DNA of 6,876 nucleotides from JAZKFT01 sp043760535 (GCA_043760535.1 JAYUOV010000013.1:1-6876); one strand, 5' to 3'; counted from the stretch's first letter, positions 1 to 6,876 are shown. The notes: generated from the letters alone by a model not told the origin. Translations and numbers: made by a program.

Positions 1-96
1 TCGATCATCAGCACAAGCTCATACCATTTTATGAACTTTAAGCCAACTTTTATTCCACATTTACTAAAAAGTGTTAATATTTGCCTGAATAGTTAC
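1..96. mobile_element. Possible end of an insertion element (IS66-like tip) interrupting the GH2 gene
   Basis: GH2 similarity ends at base 97. From base 96 outward, read on the minus strand, the sequence starts GTAACTATTCAGGC, is about 31% G+C by hand count, and resembles GH2 in no frame. IS66-family elements are known to have inverted-repeat tips beginning GTAA and to make 8-base target duplications, so this could be such an end, with the rest beyond the left edge. On the plus strand a frame reading DHQHKLIPFYEL stops at 39-41 and could be the tail of a transposase reaching toward this end, but I do not recognise it. The second inverted repeat, transposase and target duplication are all outside the window. 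A deletion junction or an assembly join would look the same. Confidence 0.3.
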
Positions 97-1881
97 AATA
101 TTTTTAGGAAAACCACACATATCCATAATGCCAAAATGCGAATTGATATTGGGCCATTTATACGGCGTTGGTTCGCCACGGTAATCAAAGCCCGTCCATA
201 CAAAACCGCCGAGCCAGTAGTCGTTTGGTGCGGCAAGTTTCCACCAGGTTTCGGCGGTGCTTGCCCACCATGGTGCGGTAATATCCTGATCTGGAAGGTA
301 GGCACGTATGCTATCTTTTCCCCATATACCTCTTGTGGTTACGGTGCTGCCCATTTCGGTTCCGAGCAAAGGTTGTTCAGGATGATCTTTGTGGTAATCG
401 GCCACGGCAAACTGACGGTAATTAAAACTGCGAACGGGAATTACTTCGTTAACGCCACGGTAAACATTAGCCAAATCGGCAGCGTAAGTGCAAGTACGGG
501 TGGGGTCTAGTTGTTTTTGTTTGGCTATTAAAGTTTGGGCAATTCTTTGACCCGTTGTGGTGGTATGTATCCAGCCTTCTTCGTTGCCAATACTCCACAT
601 AAAAACGGAGGCGTGGCTGCGGTCACGTTTTGCAAGGCGTTCAAACTGATTGGTGTATTCAGCACCGCTGTTCAGCAACCGTTGCTCATCCATTACCAGC
701 ATTCCGAGGCTGTCACATGCATCTAAAAGTTCAGGTGTAGGTGCGTTGTGGCTGGTGCGGTAAGCATTTACACCCATATTTTTAAGCAAGCTAATGCGGT
801 AGTATTGCAGGTAATCGGGTAGGGCGCTGCCCACACCCGCATGATCCTGATGGTTATTGGTGCCTTTAATTTTTACATGCTTGCCGTTTAAGAAAACACC
901 ATTAGGTTTTATGTCAATAGTACGAATGCCGATGCGCATGGTTTTACTGTCAACCACTTTTCCTGCCTGTTTTATTTGTACTGTAACCCTGTACAGGTAA
1001 GGGTCTTCAAGGCTCCATAGACGTGGTGCATTTACTGCAATGCGCTGTTTAGAAACTTTTTCTTCGTTCACATTTAAAGACATTGGCAGCTCTTTTGCAG
1101 CCCCCACCATCTTGCCCAACCTGTCTGTAACATAAGCTGAAACAGTATAAGAAGCCGGGTCAAAATTTTCGTTTGCAACAGTTGTTTCTACATTTACCAA
1201 TGCTTTATTATTGGCTACTATTGAATGTGCAAAAATGCCATCTGTAGCAATATGTACATTTTGATATTGGTTCAGCCATACATGGCGGTAAATGCCAGCA
1301 CCTTCGTAAAACCAGCCTTCATATTGGGTAGCATCTGCCCGTATGGTAATTACATTGTCCTTATCAAAATTTAAAAAATCGGTAATATCATAGCTTGCTC
1401 CTAAATAACCGCTTTTGTTATTGCCCAAATAAAAACCATTTACCCAAATATTGGCATCTCTAAAAATACCATCAAACTGAACCTGAAAACGTTGGCCGGA
1501 ATCGGCTATCGATACAGTAAAATGTTTGCGGTACCAGCCTATACTTGTTTCGGGGAATAAGCCACCAACTGGTTTGTAGCCGTGACTTTCTACATCAAAA
1601 TTATCTACATTACTAAACGGCAATTCTACTGCCCAATCGTGCGGAAGGTTAAGGCTGCGCCAGCTACTGTCTTTAAATTTAGGATCGGCAGGTGTTTTAG
1701 CACTTCCCCCAGACTTTGAAAAAATAGTGGCGATGCTGTAGTTAAAATCCTTTTCTGGATTGGCTGCATGGCCAAAGGCAAACTTCCAGTTGTTATCAAT
1801 ATTCAACTGCTTTCTTTGGGCAAATGAACTAAAGCAAACAAGTATTGCTGCTACTAAAAGTGTACACTGTTTATGGCTCAT
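64..1881 (-). CDS. GH2 beta-galactosidase, secreted, C-terminally truncated (possible pseudogene)
   Basis: This is the likely periplasmic exo-enzyme that removes galactose from imported beta-1,4-galacto-oligosaccharides. Residues 1-21 form a signal peptide with predicted cleavage at SSFA|Q and no convincing lipobox. The sugar-binding jelly-roll domain lies at about 25-205 (LNLPHDWAVELPF, GWYRKHFTV, FDGIFRDANIWVNG, GAGIYRHVWL), the Ig-like domain at about 210-320, and the barrel from about 325 (KIKGTNNHQDHAGVG, NAYRTSHNAP, LVMDEQRL). The acid/base is Glu434 in WSIGNEEG and the nucleophile is Glu509 in LLGTEMGSTVTTRG. Family sequence continues through WTGFDYRGEPTPYKWPNINS to MDMCGFPKNI, then stops abruptly: the usual Tyr/Trp-rich helix after GFPK is replaced by VTIQANINTF and a stop. 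Related Bacteroidota enzymes usually run to about 800 residues or more, so the last barrel helix and the C-terminal beta domains are lost. Adding or removing one base in the nearby A run gives stops, not family sequence, so a simple frameshift does not explain it. Activity of the 605-residue product is doubtful. Confidence 0.9.
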   Translation of the reverse strand: MSHKQCTLLVAAILVCFSSFAQRKQLNIDNNWKFAFGHAANPEKDFNYSIATIFSKSGGSAKTPADPKFKDSSWRSLNLPHDWAVELPFSNVDNFDVESHGYKPVGGLFPETSIGWYRKHFTVSIADSGQRFQVQFDGIFRDANIWVNGFYLGNNKSGYLGASYDITDFLNFDKDNVITIRADATQYEGWFYEGAGIYRHVWLNQYQNVHIATDGIFAHSIVANNKALVNVETTVANENFDPASYTVSAYVTDRLGKMVGAAKELPMSLNVNEEKVSKQRIAVNAPRLWSLEDPYLYRVTVQIKQAGKVVDSKTMRIGIRTIDIKPNGVFLNGKHVKIKGTNNHQDHAGVGSALPDYLQYYRISLLKNMGVNAYRTSHNAPTPELLDACDSLGMLVMDEQRLLNSGAEYTNQFERLAKRDRSHASVFMWSIGNEEGWIHTTTTGQRIAQTLIAKQKQLDPTRTCTYAADLANVYRGVNEVIPVRSFNYRQFAVADYHKDHPEQPLLGTEMGSTVTTRGIWGKDSIRAYLPDQDITAPWWASTAETWWKLAAPNDYWLGGFVWTGFDYRGEPTPYKWPNINSHFGIMDMCGFPKNIVTIQANINTF

Positions 1882-2036
1882 AAATGTATCTTTCCCTAAG
1901 GTATTATCACTGTTTAACTACAAGCCTAAACATTGACGAGTACTTGAATTAGAACGCTAAAAATTCTGCTCTTTTTGTTGGGTTCTTCTATAAATCCCCT
2001 CCAAAGAAGGGAAATGCATAGCTATTAGAGCTGCGA
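1882..2036 (-). other. 155-base spacer between GH53 and GH2 genes
   Basis: This is the only sizeable intergenic gap in the window; the other gaps are 4, 18 and 31 bases. It contains a GC-rich hairpin near the GH53 end. Next to the GH2 start it has a weak AGGGA (plus-strand complement at 1893-1897) 11 bases from the ATG. A sequence TAGGCTTG on the coding strand differs by one base from the Bacteroidota -7 element TAnnTTTG, but I found no TTG -33 box at a proper distance, so I do not call a promoter. No small gene was seen here. Confidence 0.5.
1996..2011 (-). terminator. Short GC-rich hairpin after the GH53 gene
   Basis: On the coding strand CCCTTC pairs with GAGGGG around a four-base TTTG loop, giving six pairs including one G-T wobble. 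It begins 25 bases after the GH53 stop and is followed by ATTTATAG, with no proper T run. It may be a weak or partial terminator, a processing or stability element, or a decayed copy of the CCCCTCC/GGAGGGG type palindromes that I recall as frequent between genes in Bacteroidota. The sequence shows the hairpin; the function is a guess. Confidence 0.35.
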
Positions 2037-3092
2037 TTAATCTTTAAACGCTTCCATTGCCAAAGTAGGCTTTCCGCTATTGTCAAATGCGCCAAGCGTG
2101 TAACCTTTCCAGCCCCCGTAACACTGAGGTTCCCAATACAGCACGCCCAGTCCCTTATTACCTGTTATGGATTTTGTTTTTGTAATAAGATCGGTAATGA
2201 ACAATTTACAATCAGCCGCTTTATCCCAGGGCATTCCCACTTCTACTACCATTACTTCTTTCTTATAGCGGGTTACCATATCATTCATATTGGCCAAACA
2301 TTGCTGGTTGGCACTTGCCCAACCGGCAGCTACATAAGATGGATATAATGACATTCCTATAACATCGAATTTTGCGCCGTTGTCTATCAGGCCACCAATA
2401 TTCCACAGGAACAACGCATTATCCCAACCATTAGAAACATGCACAATCACTTTGGTGGAGGCAAACACGGCTTTTACAGCATCGTATCCTGCATTTACTA
2501 ATTGTGCATAATTATTCATATTGGTAGAGGCTTTTCCTTCGGGCCAGCAGAGCATGCCGTTATTGGTTTCGTTACCTACCTGCACCCACTCCGGAGTAAC
2601 GCCGGCTATTTTTAGTTGATTCAATATATCTGAAGTATGTGCTGCCAGAGCCGTTTTTAAATTGGTAAAACTCATGGCGGCCCACGCGGCCGGTTTCGTT
2701 TGCTGTCCGGGATCTGCCCAAGAATCGCTGTAATGAAAATCGATCATGATGCGCAGCCCCAAATTTTTTGCACGTACTGCTTTTGCCACCACATCGGCTA
2801 CATTGTTCCATGCGGGGCTTGGATTTACCCATACGCGTAGCCGTATTGTATTCATACCGAGTGATTTCATTAATGCAAAACCTTCTGTTTCTACTCCGGC
2901 AGCATTGTACAATTTTTTACCCACAGCCTCCATTTCTGTAATCCAGCCAATATCTGCACCCTTTGCAAATGTTGAGGTGGTTACAGGTGGTACTACGGGA
3001 GGGATTTGGGTGGGTACATCCTTTTCGCCACATGCAAGTGAAACAACAATAGCAAGTGCGGCAAAGCATTTAAAAATTGATTGCATGTTCAT
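2037..3092 (-). CDS. GH53 arabinogalactan endo-beta-1,4-galactanase, lipoprotein
   Basis: This gene encodes an endo-hydrolase that cuts internal beta-1,4-galactosyl links in galactan. The open frame extends upstream to 3131, overlapping the susE-like gene, but starting at 3092 puts a lipoprotein signal peptide at the N-terminus (MNMQSIFKCF, lipobox SLAC, Cys21) four bases after the susE stop, so 351 residues is preferred; the ATG at 3086 is an alternative. A Pro/Thr-rich linker (about 25-41) precedes the GH53 barrel. Family signatures include KGADIGWITEME (44-55), MNTIRLRVWVNP (80-91), DFHYSDSWADPGQ (118-130), the acid/base motif VQVGNETNNG with Glu174, the nucleophile motif VMVVEVGMPW with Glu284, and GVLYWEPQ (316-323). 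Length fits a single-domain GH53. The acidic tail after Cys (GEKD) and the family's known role point to the cell surface. The near-abutting junction suggests translational coupling to the susE-like gene. Confidence 0.95.
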   Translation of the reverse strand: MNMQSIFKCFAALAIVVSLACGEKDVPTQIPPVVPPVTTSTFAKGADIGWITEMEAVGKKLYNAAGVETEGFALMKSLGMNTIRLRVWVNPSPAWNNVADVVAKAVRAKNLGLRIMIDFHYSDSWADPGQQTKPAAWAAMSFTNLKTALAAHTSDILNQLKIAGVTPEWVQVGNETNNGMLCWPEGKASTNMNNYAQLVNAGYDAVKAVFASTKVIVHVSNGWDNALFLWNIGGLIDNGAKFDVIGMSLYPSYVAAGWASANQQCLANMNDMVTRYKKEVMVVEVGMPWDKAADCKLFITDLITKTKSITGNKGLGVLYWEPQCYGGWKGYTLGAFDNSGKPTLAMEAFKD

Positions 3093-3096
3093 TTTC

Positions 3097-4161
3097 TTAT
3101 AAAATTTTATAGGTGTAGCTGCCGGTACCACCGCTTAAATCTAAGGTTACGGTATAGGTGCCGGTGCCCGGAACGGGTATATTGTTACCTGCCCAGGTGG
3201 GTGGCCCTGCATACACCAGTTTTCCATCGGCATTTATTTTGTAGCTGATATCGTAGTTGCCATTGCTGGTAAATACAAAAACATCGCCGGCTGTAAATCT
3301 AACGTTCGTTGCAACCCACTGTTGTGTGGTGGCATTAAAAGTCATGGGGGTGGCAGCGGTGCTCCAACCATTATGATTGCCGGAAATGAAAAAACGAACG
3401 GGAAAAAAGCTTACCGTACCTGTATTTACATCGGCATTTACTTTCATGTAATTGGGTGCTGGCGTAAACCAAAGATTGCCCGCAGCGCCGGCTGCCATGG
3501 TAGTAGCGGTGCCGCCCCAGCCATAATCTACGCCGGTGCTTTGCACCCGCAGTTTCAGTCCATCTCCACCCCAGCCATCTGCATTGGGCAGGTACACAAA
3601 ACCCTCGTACTTGCCATTGTAATCTGGCGAGGTAAGTACAAAACCTTTAGATCTGGCAGTAGGCGTAACCCAGCTATTGCCACCACGCACCAGCAATGCA
3701 GGAAACTCCACCTGATAGGTAGTGATGCGCAGCTTGCTTACCGCGGAATAAATAAATACTGATTCGCTAACCATGGCTTTTATCCGAATTTCGATACCTC
3801 CGCTGCTACCTGCTGGTATGCCAAGGGCAATGGCCAGCTCGTTTAACTGACTACCCAGGTATTTTAGTTGTGTGGCATTGCCTGTACTTACAGAAACGGC
3901 ACTGCTAAAGGTGTTGGCTTCATTCACCAGTTCCACAGAATAGCTAAAAGCTGCTTTAAAACCAAAGTCGGCTTTAGTCCAGCTAATGGCAAGAGCTGTA
4001 TCGTTAGCCATGGCAGCATTCAGCACTATTGAATTTTTCGATAAAGCAATTACAGGCCCTGTGCCACTTGTAGCTACCGTTTGGTGGATGTCTTTTTTAC
4101 AAGCCATGATGGCCATACTTAAAAATAATGCTACAAACACTTTTTGATATATCGGTTTCAT
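3097..4161 (-). CDS. susE: SusE/SusF-like surface glycan-binding lipoprotein
   Basis: This 354-residue outer-membrane lipoprotein is the likely auxiliary galactan-binding protein of the locus. The signal peptide ends IMAC with lipidated Cys21 followed by KKD, a good surface-export type tail. An Ig-like SusE N-terminal domain spans about residues 35-147 (ALSKNSIVLN, then the TALAISWTKADF type strand, ending KLRITTY). Two related beta-sandwich modules follow: about 150-250 (SPDYNGKYEGFVYLP, then GLKLRVQSTGVDYGWGG, ending NADVNTGTVSF) and about 252-354 (FFISGNHNGWS, then FTAGDVFVFTSNGNYDISYKI, ending TYTVTLDLSGGTGSYTYKIL). This is the SusE/SusF layout, in which the later modules bind sugar. Trp and Tyr clusters in both modules (W197, W215, W231, W266, W282, W323) are possible stacking residues, but binding specificity cannot be read from sequence. 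The gene sits between susD and the GH53 gene, in the position occupied by BT4669 in the B. thetaiotaomicron galactan locus (from memory). Family call is firm, ligand inferred. Confidence 0.88.
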   Translation of the reverse strand: MKPIYQKVFVALFLSMAIMACKKDIHQTVATSGTGPVIALSKNSIVLNAAMANDTALAISWTKADFGFKAAFSYSVELVNEANTFSSAVSVSTGNATQLKYLGSQLNELAIALGIPAGSSGGIEIRIKAMVSESVFIYSAVSKLRITTYQVEFPALLVRGGNSWVTPTARSKGFVLTSPDYNGKYEGFVYLPNADGWGGDGLKLRVQSTGVDYGWGGTATTMAAGAAGNLWFTPAPNYMKVNADVNTGTVSFFPVRFFISGNHNGWSTAATPMTFNATTQQWVATNVRFTAGDVFVFTSNGNYDISYKINADGKLVYAGPPTWAGNNIPVPGTGTYTVTLDLSGGTGSYTYKIL

Positions 4162-4179
4162 ATTGTTTTTTTTAATTTT
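4162..4179 (-). promoter_or_regulatory. A-rich translation start region of the susE-like gene
   Basis: The 18-base spacer between the susD stop and the susE-like ATG contains only A and T apart from a single C, with runs of A on the coding strand, and no Shine-Dalgarno match. Bacteroidota commonly start translation from unstructured A-rich leaders without an SD sequence, so this is most likely the ribosome landing zone. There is no room for a separate promoter or terminator, which supports a susD-susE transcript. Confidence 0.45.
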
Positions 4180-5790
4180 TTAATAGCCGGAGTTCTGTTT
4201 CAGTTTAGGATTAGAGGCCAGGTCGGTTACAGGTAAAGGAAAAATATTATATCGGGGAGCAGAAGCACGGCCAATGGCCACGCCACCTTTCCACGCCCAT
4301 AGGTATGCACCTGTTGTAAACTTATCAAAGCGGATAAGGTCGGTTCTTCTCACTGCTTCGTAATACATTTCGCGGCCCCGTTCGTTCAGTATAAAATCGA
4401 GGGTAAGATTGGCGGCCGTAATGGCACCCGCAGTGCTTCCATTATGTGCACGGGTGCGAAGCTGATTAATGTATGCCAATGCCTGCGTATTGCTGCCGCC
4501 TGCGCCACCTCTTAATACGGCTTCGGCATAGGTGAGATAAATTTCGCCTAAACGAAATAGCGGAAAATCAATATCTGTCCAGTTGCCGTTGGGATCGGCA
4601 TTGGGAGCAGGGCCGCCGGTCCGGGTTTTATTGCGGTATTTAAACGAAGAATAGCCATTAGAACCAGTGTACAATTCTGCCATTATTTTGTTTTGACCAA
4701 TGGTGTAAAACATAGCCCTTGCATCAGTATTGCCCGATGGATCCGGAAACAGATCTACAAACTGCTGTGTATGCCTTAAGCCACCCCAACTGCCACTTCT
4801 ACCTGAAATGCTGCCAGGTACTGCGGCCGGGCCGTGTGCCAGGTACGTAGTTCCGCCCCAGTTCTGGGTGTGGCGGGCATCGTAGTTAATGGTAAGGATG
4901 TTTTCATCAGTATTGAGGTGGTTATCGGCAACGGTAAGGTTGCGGTACGTTGGGTGCAGCGTGTATCCTGCTCCGATGATTTTTTGGCACTGTACAATGG
5001 CCTCCGTGTTTTTTTCGGTACCGGTGTACACCTTCGCATTTAGGTACAGGCGGGACAACAAGGCCCATGCGGCAGCTTTATCAGCACGGCCATATTCATT
5101 TTTACGTGCAGCGGTAAGTTCGGGTTCAATGGCTTTTAGCTCCGATTCTATGTAAGAAAATAACTCGGCACGGGTCAGTTGCGTTGGCAGGCCGGTGGCA
5201 ATGGGTGCGGTTTCATCTACAAAGGGTGGCTGTGCATATAAATCCATAAGCACCCAATATTGGTATGCCCTCAGGAACCTTGCTTCGGCGTTAAATTTTT
5301 TAATTTCCGCAGCATCATTTCCGGCAAAACCACGTTCGCTTACTTTACCCGCCGAAGATTGCCTGATAAAATCGTTGCAAACCGTTATTTGATAAAACGA
5401 ACGGTAGTAAACCCCGGCAATCATGGGATTGCCAGAGGACCAACTGTGTTCTTTGAGCCCAACAACTCCTGCATCGCCTTGCCAGGTCCACGACGATTCG
5501 TCGGTTGTAAGTTCCTGGAGGTTCCAGTAGAGGCGCAGAAAATCTGAAAATCCTTCGTTGGCTATAATTTGTGGTGGTAAATCCGGCGTGCCACCACCAC
5601 CCGTGTTGCCGGTAAGTGCAAAGGCGCCGTAAGCTTTGGCAAGGGCTTGTTTGTAACCCGTTACCGTTTTATACACGGCATCGGCGGTTTCTCCATTTAC
5701 CGGAACCAGATCCAGCTTTTTAACGCAGCCTGTAAACATACTCATGGCGGCCATGAACAGTACAACTGATGAAATAATATGACGATACAT
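4180..5790 (-). CDS. susD: SusD-like starch-binding-family outer-membrane lipoprotein (RagB/SusD)
   Basis: This 536-residue surface lipoprotein captures glycan and forms the lid of the SusC channel. Residues 1-21 are a lipoprotein signal peptide ending FTGC, with Cys22 as the lipidated residue followed by VKKLD, which fits surface export in Bacteroidota. Family hallmarks are the TPR-like helix with AEARFLRAYQYWVLMDLY (about 169-186), the segment FPLFRLGEIYLTYAEAVLRGG (409-429), the NERGREMYYEAVRRTDLIRF helix (469-488), and the C-terminus YNIFPLPVTDLASNPKLKQN (514-533). Length is normal for the family (about 480-600). Trp-rich loops (WTW at 101-103, NWGG at 310-313, WGGL at 335-338) are candidate sugar-stacking sites, which is an inference. 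It lies 31 bases after the susC stop and 18 bases before the susE-like gene, so co-transcription is likely. The chosen ATG gives a signal peptide directly. Confidence 0.97.
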   Translation of the reverse strand: MYRHIISSVVLFMAAMSMFTGCVKKLDLVPVNGETADAVYKTVTGYKQALAKAYGAFALTGNTGGGGTPDLPPQIIANEGFSDFLRLYWNLQELTTDESSWTWQGDAGVVGLKEHSWSSGNPMIAGVYYRSFYQITVCNDFIRQSSAGKVSERGFAGNDAAEIKKFNAEARFLRAYQYWVLMDLYAQPPFVDETAPIATGLPTQLTRAELFSYIESELKAIEPELTAARKNEYGRADKAAAWALLSRLYLNAKVYTGTEKNTEAIVQCQKIIGAGYTLHPTYRNLTVADNHLNTDENILTINYDARHTQNWGGTTYLAHGPAAVPGSISGRSGSWGGLRHTQQFVDLFPDPSGNTDARAMFYTIGQNKIMAELYTGSNGYSSFKYRNKTRTGGPAPNADPNGNWTDIDFPLFRLGEIYLTYAEAVLRGGAGGSNTQALAYINQLRTRAHNGSTAGAITAANLTLDFILNERGREMYYEAVRRTDLIRFDKFTTGAYLWAWKGGVAIGRASAPRYNIFPLPVTDLASNPKLKQNSGY

Positions 5791-5821
5791 AAATTATGTT
5801 TTAATAATGAATAGGTTAGCC

Positions 5822-6876
5822 TTAAAAGTTAAGGTTGAACCCAAGGGTAACAATGCGGGGCCGTGGGTAAAAATTGTTATCTACACCCCATCCGATCTCT
5901 GGATCGAGGCCTGTATATTTCGTTACTACAAATACGTTTTGTACAGACGCGTTGATTCTTAGAGTTGCTTTATTGCGCAGTATAGAACCGGCATCATAGC
6001 CAAACGTGAGGTTATCCATCCGCAGAAAAGAGGCGTTTTGTATGTAATAGTCGCTAAGCAGGTTGTTGGCATTGCCGAAAAATTTTGTTTCCTGGTAATT
6101 GGCGAATGCATTGTAAAGCACATAATTGCCAAGAATCTGCAATTGATTGCCAGAGGCACTAAAATTATTATTGTACAAATAATTACCCAAGCTGCTGCGC
6201 AATACAGCGCCTGCTGAAAAACGCTTGTACCTTAAATTGGTGGTAAAGCCCATAAATAATTCGGGTACGGCACTTTTCGATTTTACTACGTCGTCCTGGT
6301 TAATAATGCCGTCTTCATTTTGATCTACAAATACGTTTTCCAGCGGCTTACCATTGGCATCATATACCTGCTGGTACAGGTTAAATGTATTGCGGCTATA
6401 ACCTACCTGCTGTATTTGGGTGTACATGCCGCCAATGCCTGCTATGCCACCAGCCTGTATGCCACGGTATGTGGGATCGTTGGGTACCACGGTAAGGTTG
6501 GTAATGGTATTCTTATTATAGGTAATATTAAAGCCTGCTTCCCAGCCCCAGTTTTTTGTTTTTACCGGCTCGGTATTGATGTTAAATTCTACGCCCTTAT
6601 TGACCATGCTACCTACATTGGCTATAAAAAATGCGGAGAAATTGGTGCCTGCGGGCTGTGGAATTTCGTTGAGCAAATCCGTTGTTTTTTTGTGGTAAAA
6701 ATCGATGCTGCCATTGATGCGGTTGTTCAGGAAACCGAAATCCAGTGCAATATTAGAGGTAGCTGTTTCCTCCCACTTAATATTGGGGTTGTAAGCGCCG
6801 GGGCGATACATTTGGTAATATTGATTGCCAAACTGGTATGTGGCATTGAGTGCACTGAGCGAAAAGAATGACAAAT
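5822..6876 (-). CDS. susC: SusC-like TonB-dependent outer-membrane transporter, C-terminal part (5' end outside window)
   Basis: This is the last 350 codons of a SusC/RagA-type transporter, the outer-membrane channel that imports oligosaccharides with TonB energy and is capped by SusD. The first full codon in the window is TTG, an internal Leu and not a start, so the gene runs off the right edge. Full family members have about 1000 residues, so roughly two thirds (signal peptide, any carboxypeptidase-like domain, TonB box, plug, early strands) is not visible. Typical family stretches are visible: YNPNIKWEETAT (about residues 28-39 of the fragment), a KKTTDLLN segment (62-69), VGSMVNKGVEF (87-97), a Ca-loop-like DQNEDGIINQDD (184-195), and the ending YPRPRIVTLGFNLNF, whose terminal Phe is the usual beta-barrel assembly signal. 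susD follows after 31 bases. Galactan specificity is inferred from the downstream GH53 and GH2, not from this fragment. Family assignment is very secure. Confidence 0.96.
   Translation of the reverse strand, partial: LSFFSLSALNATYQFGNQYYQMYRPGAYNPNIKWEETATSNIALDFGFLNNRINGSIDFYHKKTTDLLNEIPQPAGTNFSAFFIANVGSMVNKGVEFNINTEPVKTKNWGWEAGFNITYNKNTITNLTVVPNDPTYRGIQAGGIAGIGGMYTQIQQVGYSRNTFNLYQQVYDANGKPLENVFVDQNEDGIINQDDVVKSKSAVPELFMGFTTNLRYKRFSAGAVLRSSLGNYLYNNNFSASGNQLQILGNYVLYNAFANYQETKFFGNANNLLSDYYIQNASFLRMDNLTFGYDAGSILRNKATLRINASVQNVFVVTKYTGLDPEIGWGVDNNFYPRPRIVTLGFNLNF

Noticed and set aside
97..110. Simple frameshift in the A run as the cause of the GH2 truncation
   Set aside because: One extra base gives PKKYCNYSGKY then stop, and one fewer base gives a stop almost at once. 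Neither recovers the expected Tyr/Trp-rich helix after GFPK. The one long open frame to the edge (reading LFSKCGIKVGLKF) is not GH2-like.
31..510. Open plus-strand frame of 159 codons
   Set aside because: It lies antisense across the GH2 catalytic region, reads as a shadow of conserved GH2 codons, and shows no recognisable domain. Only its first few codons fall in the foreign 1-96 segment.
1829..1881. Lipoprotein signal in the GH2 (Cys16 in ILVCFSS)
   Set aside because: The residues before Cys do not form a normal lipobox (V at -1), and a better type I cleavage site, SSFA|Q, follows at residue 21.
1915..1935. Possible promoter before GH2 (TAGGCTTG as -7 element)
   Set aside because: It has one mismatch to TAnnTTTG and no TTG -33 element at the usual spacing was found, so the support is too weak for a feature.
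3322..3762. Open plus-strand frame of 146 codons opposite the susE-like gene
   Set aside because: It is antisense to the binding modules with low-complexity, non-protein-like composition and no start-site context.
6320..6871. Open plus-strand frame of 183 codons opposite susC
   Set aside because: It is antisense to clearly conserved SusC sequence, Cys/Ile-rich, with no family similarity; it is a shadow frame.
1..6876. CRISPR array, tRNA, rRNA, toxin-antitoxin, phage or defence genes
   Set aside because: No repeat-spacer pattern, RNA gene or such protein families were seen; the window is almost fully occupied by the five PUL genes.

Overview
The window is one strand-biased block of five genes, all read on the minus strand, from a Bacteroidota genome. 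The evidence for that phylum is a SusC/SusD pair, several lipoproteins with Lys/Asp-rich residues after the lipidated Cys, A-rich start regions with poor Shine-Dalgarno matches, and moderate GC content. The style of the proteins suggests an environmental lineage such as Chitinophagaceae or Sphingobacteriaceae, but that placement is an impression and not a proof.

In transcription order (right to left) the window holds: the C-terminal third of a SusC-type TonB-dependent outer-membrane transporter (6876-5822, cut by the window edge); a complete SusD-type glycan-binding lipoprotein (5790-4180); a SusE-like surface glycan-binding lipoprotein (4161-3097); a GH53 endo-beta-1,4-galactanase lipoprotein (3092-2037); and, after a 155-base spacer with a small hairpin, a secreted GH2 beta-galactosidase (1881-64). 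This is a polysaccharide utilization locus (PUL) for beta-1,4-galactan, the side chain of pectic rhamnogalacturonan I or type I arabinogalactan. The order matches, from memory, the galactan PUL of Bacteroides thetaiotaomicron (BT4671 to BT4667). The likely division of labour is as follows: the surface GH53 cuts galactan, SusD and SusE-like proteins hold the chains, SusC imports galacto-oligosaccharides, and the periplasmic GH2 releases galactose.

The main anomaly is at the left end. The GH2 gene keeps both catalytic glutamates, but family similarity stops abruptly at about codon 594 (base 97), and the frame ends 10 codons later. The last barrel helix and the C-terminal domains normal for this GH2 type are missing. 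The sequence from base 96 outward is AT-rich, does not resemble GH2 in any frame, and, read on the minus strand, begins GTAA. An insertion element (possibly IS66-like) or another rearrangement breakpoint would explain this. No wholly new biological system is visible; the rest is a well-recognised PUL architecture.
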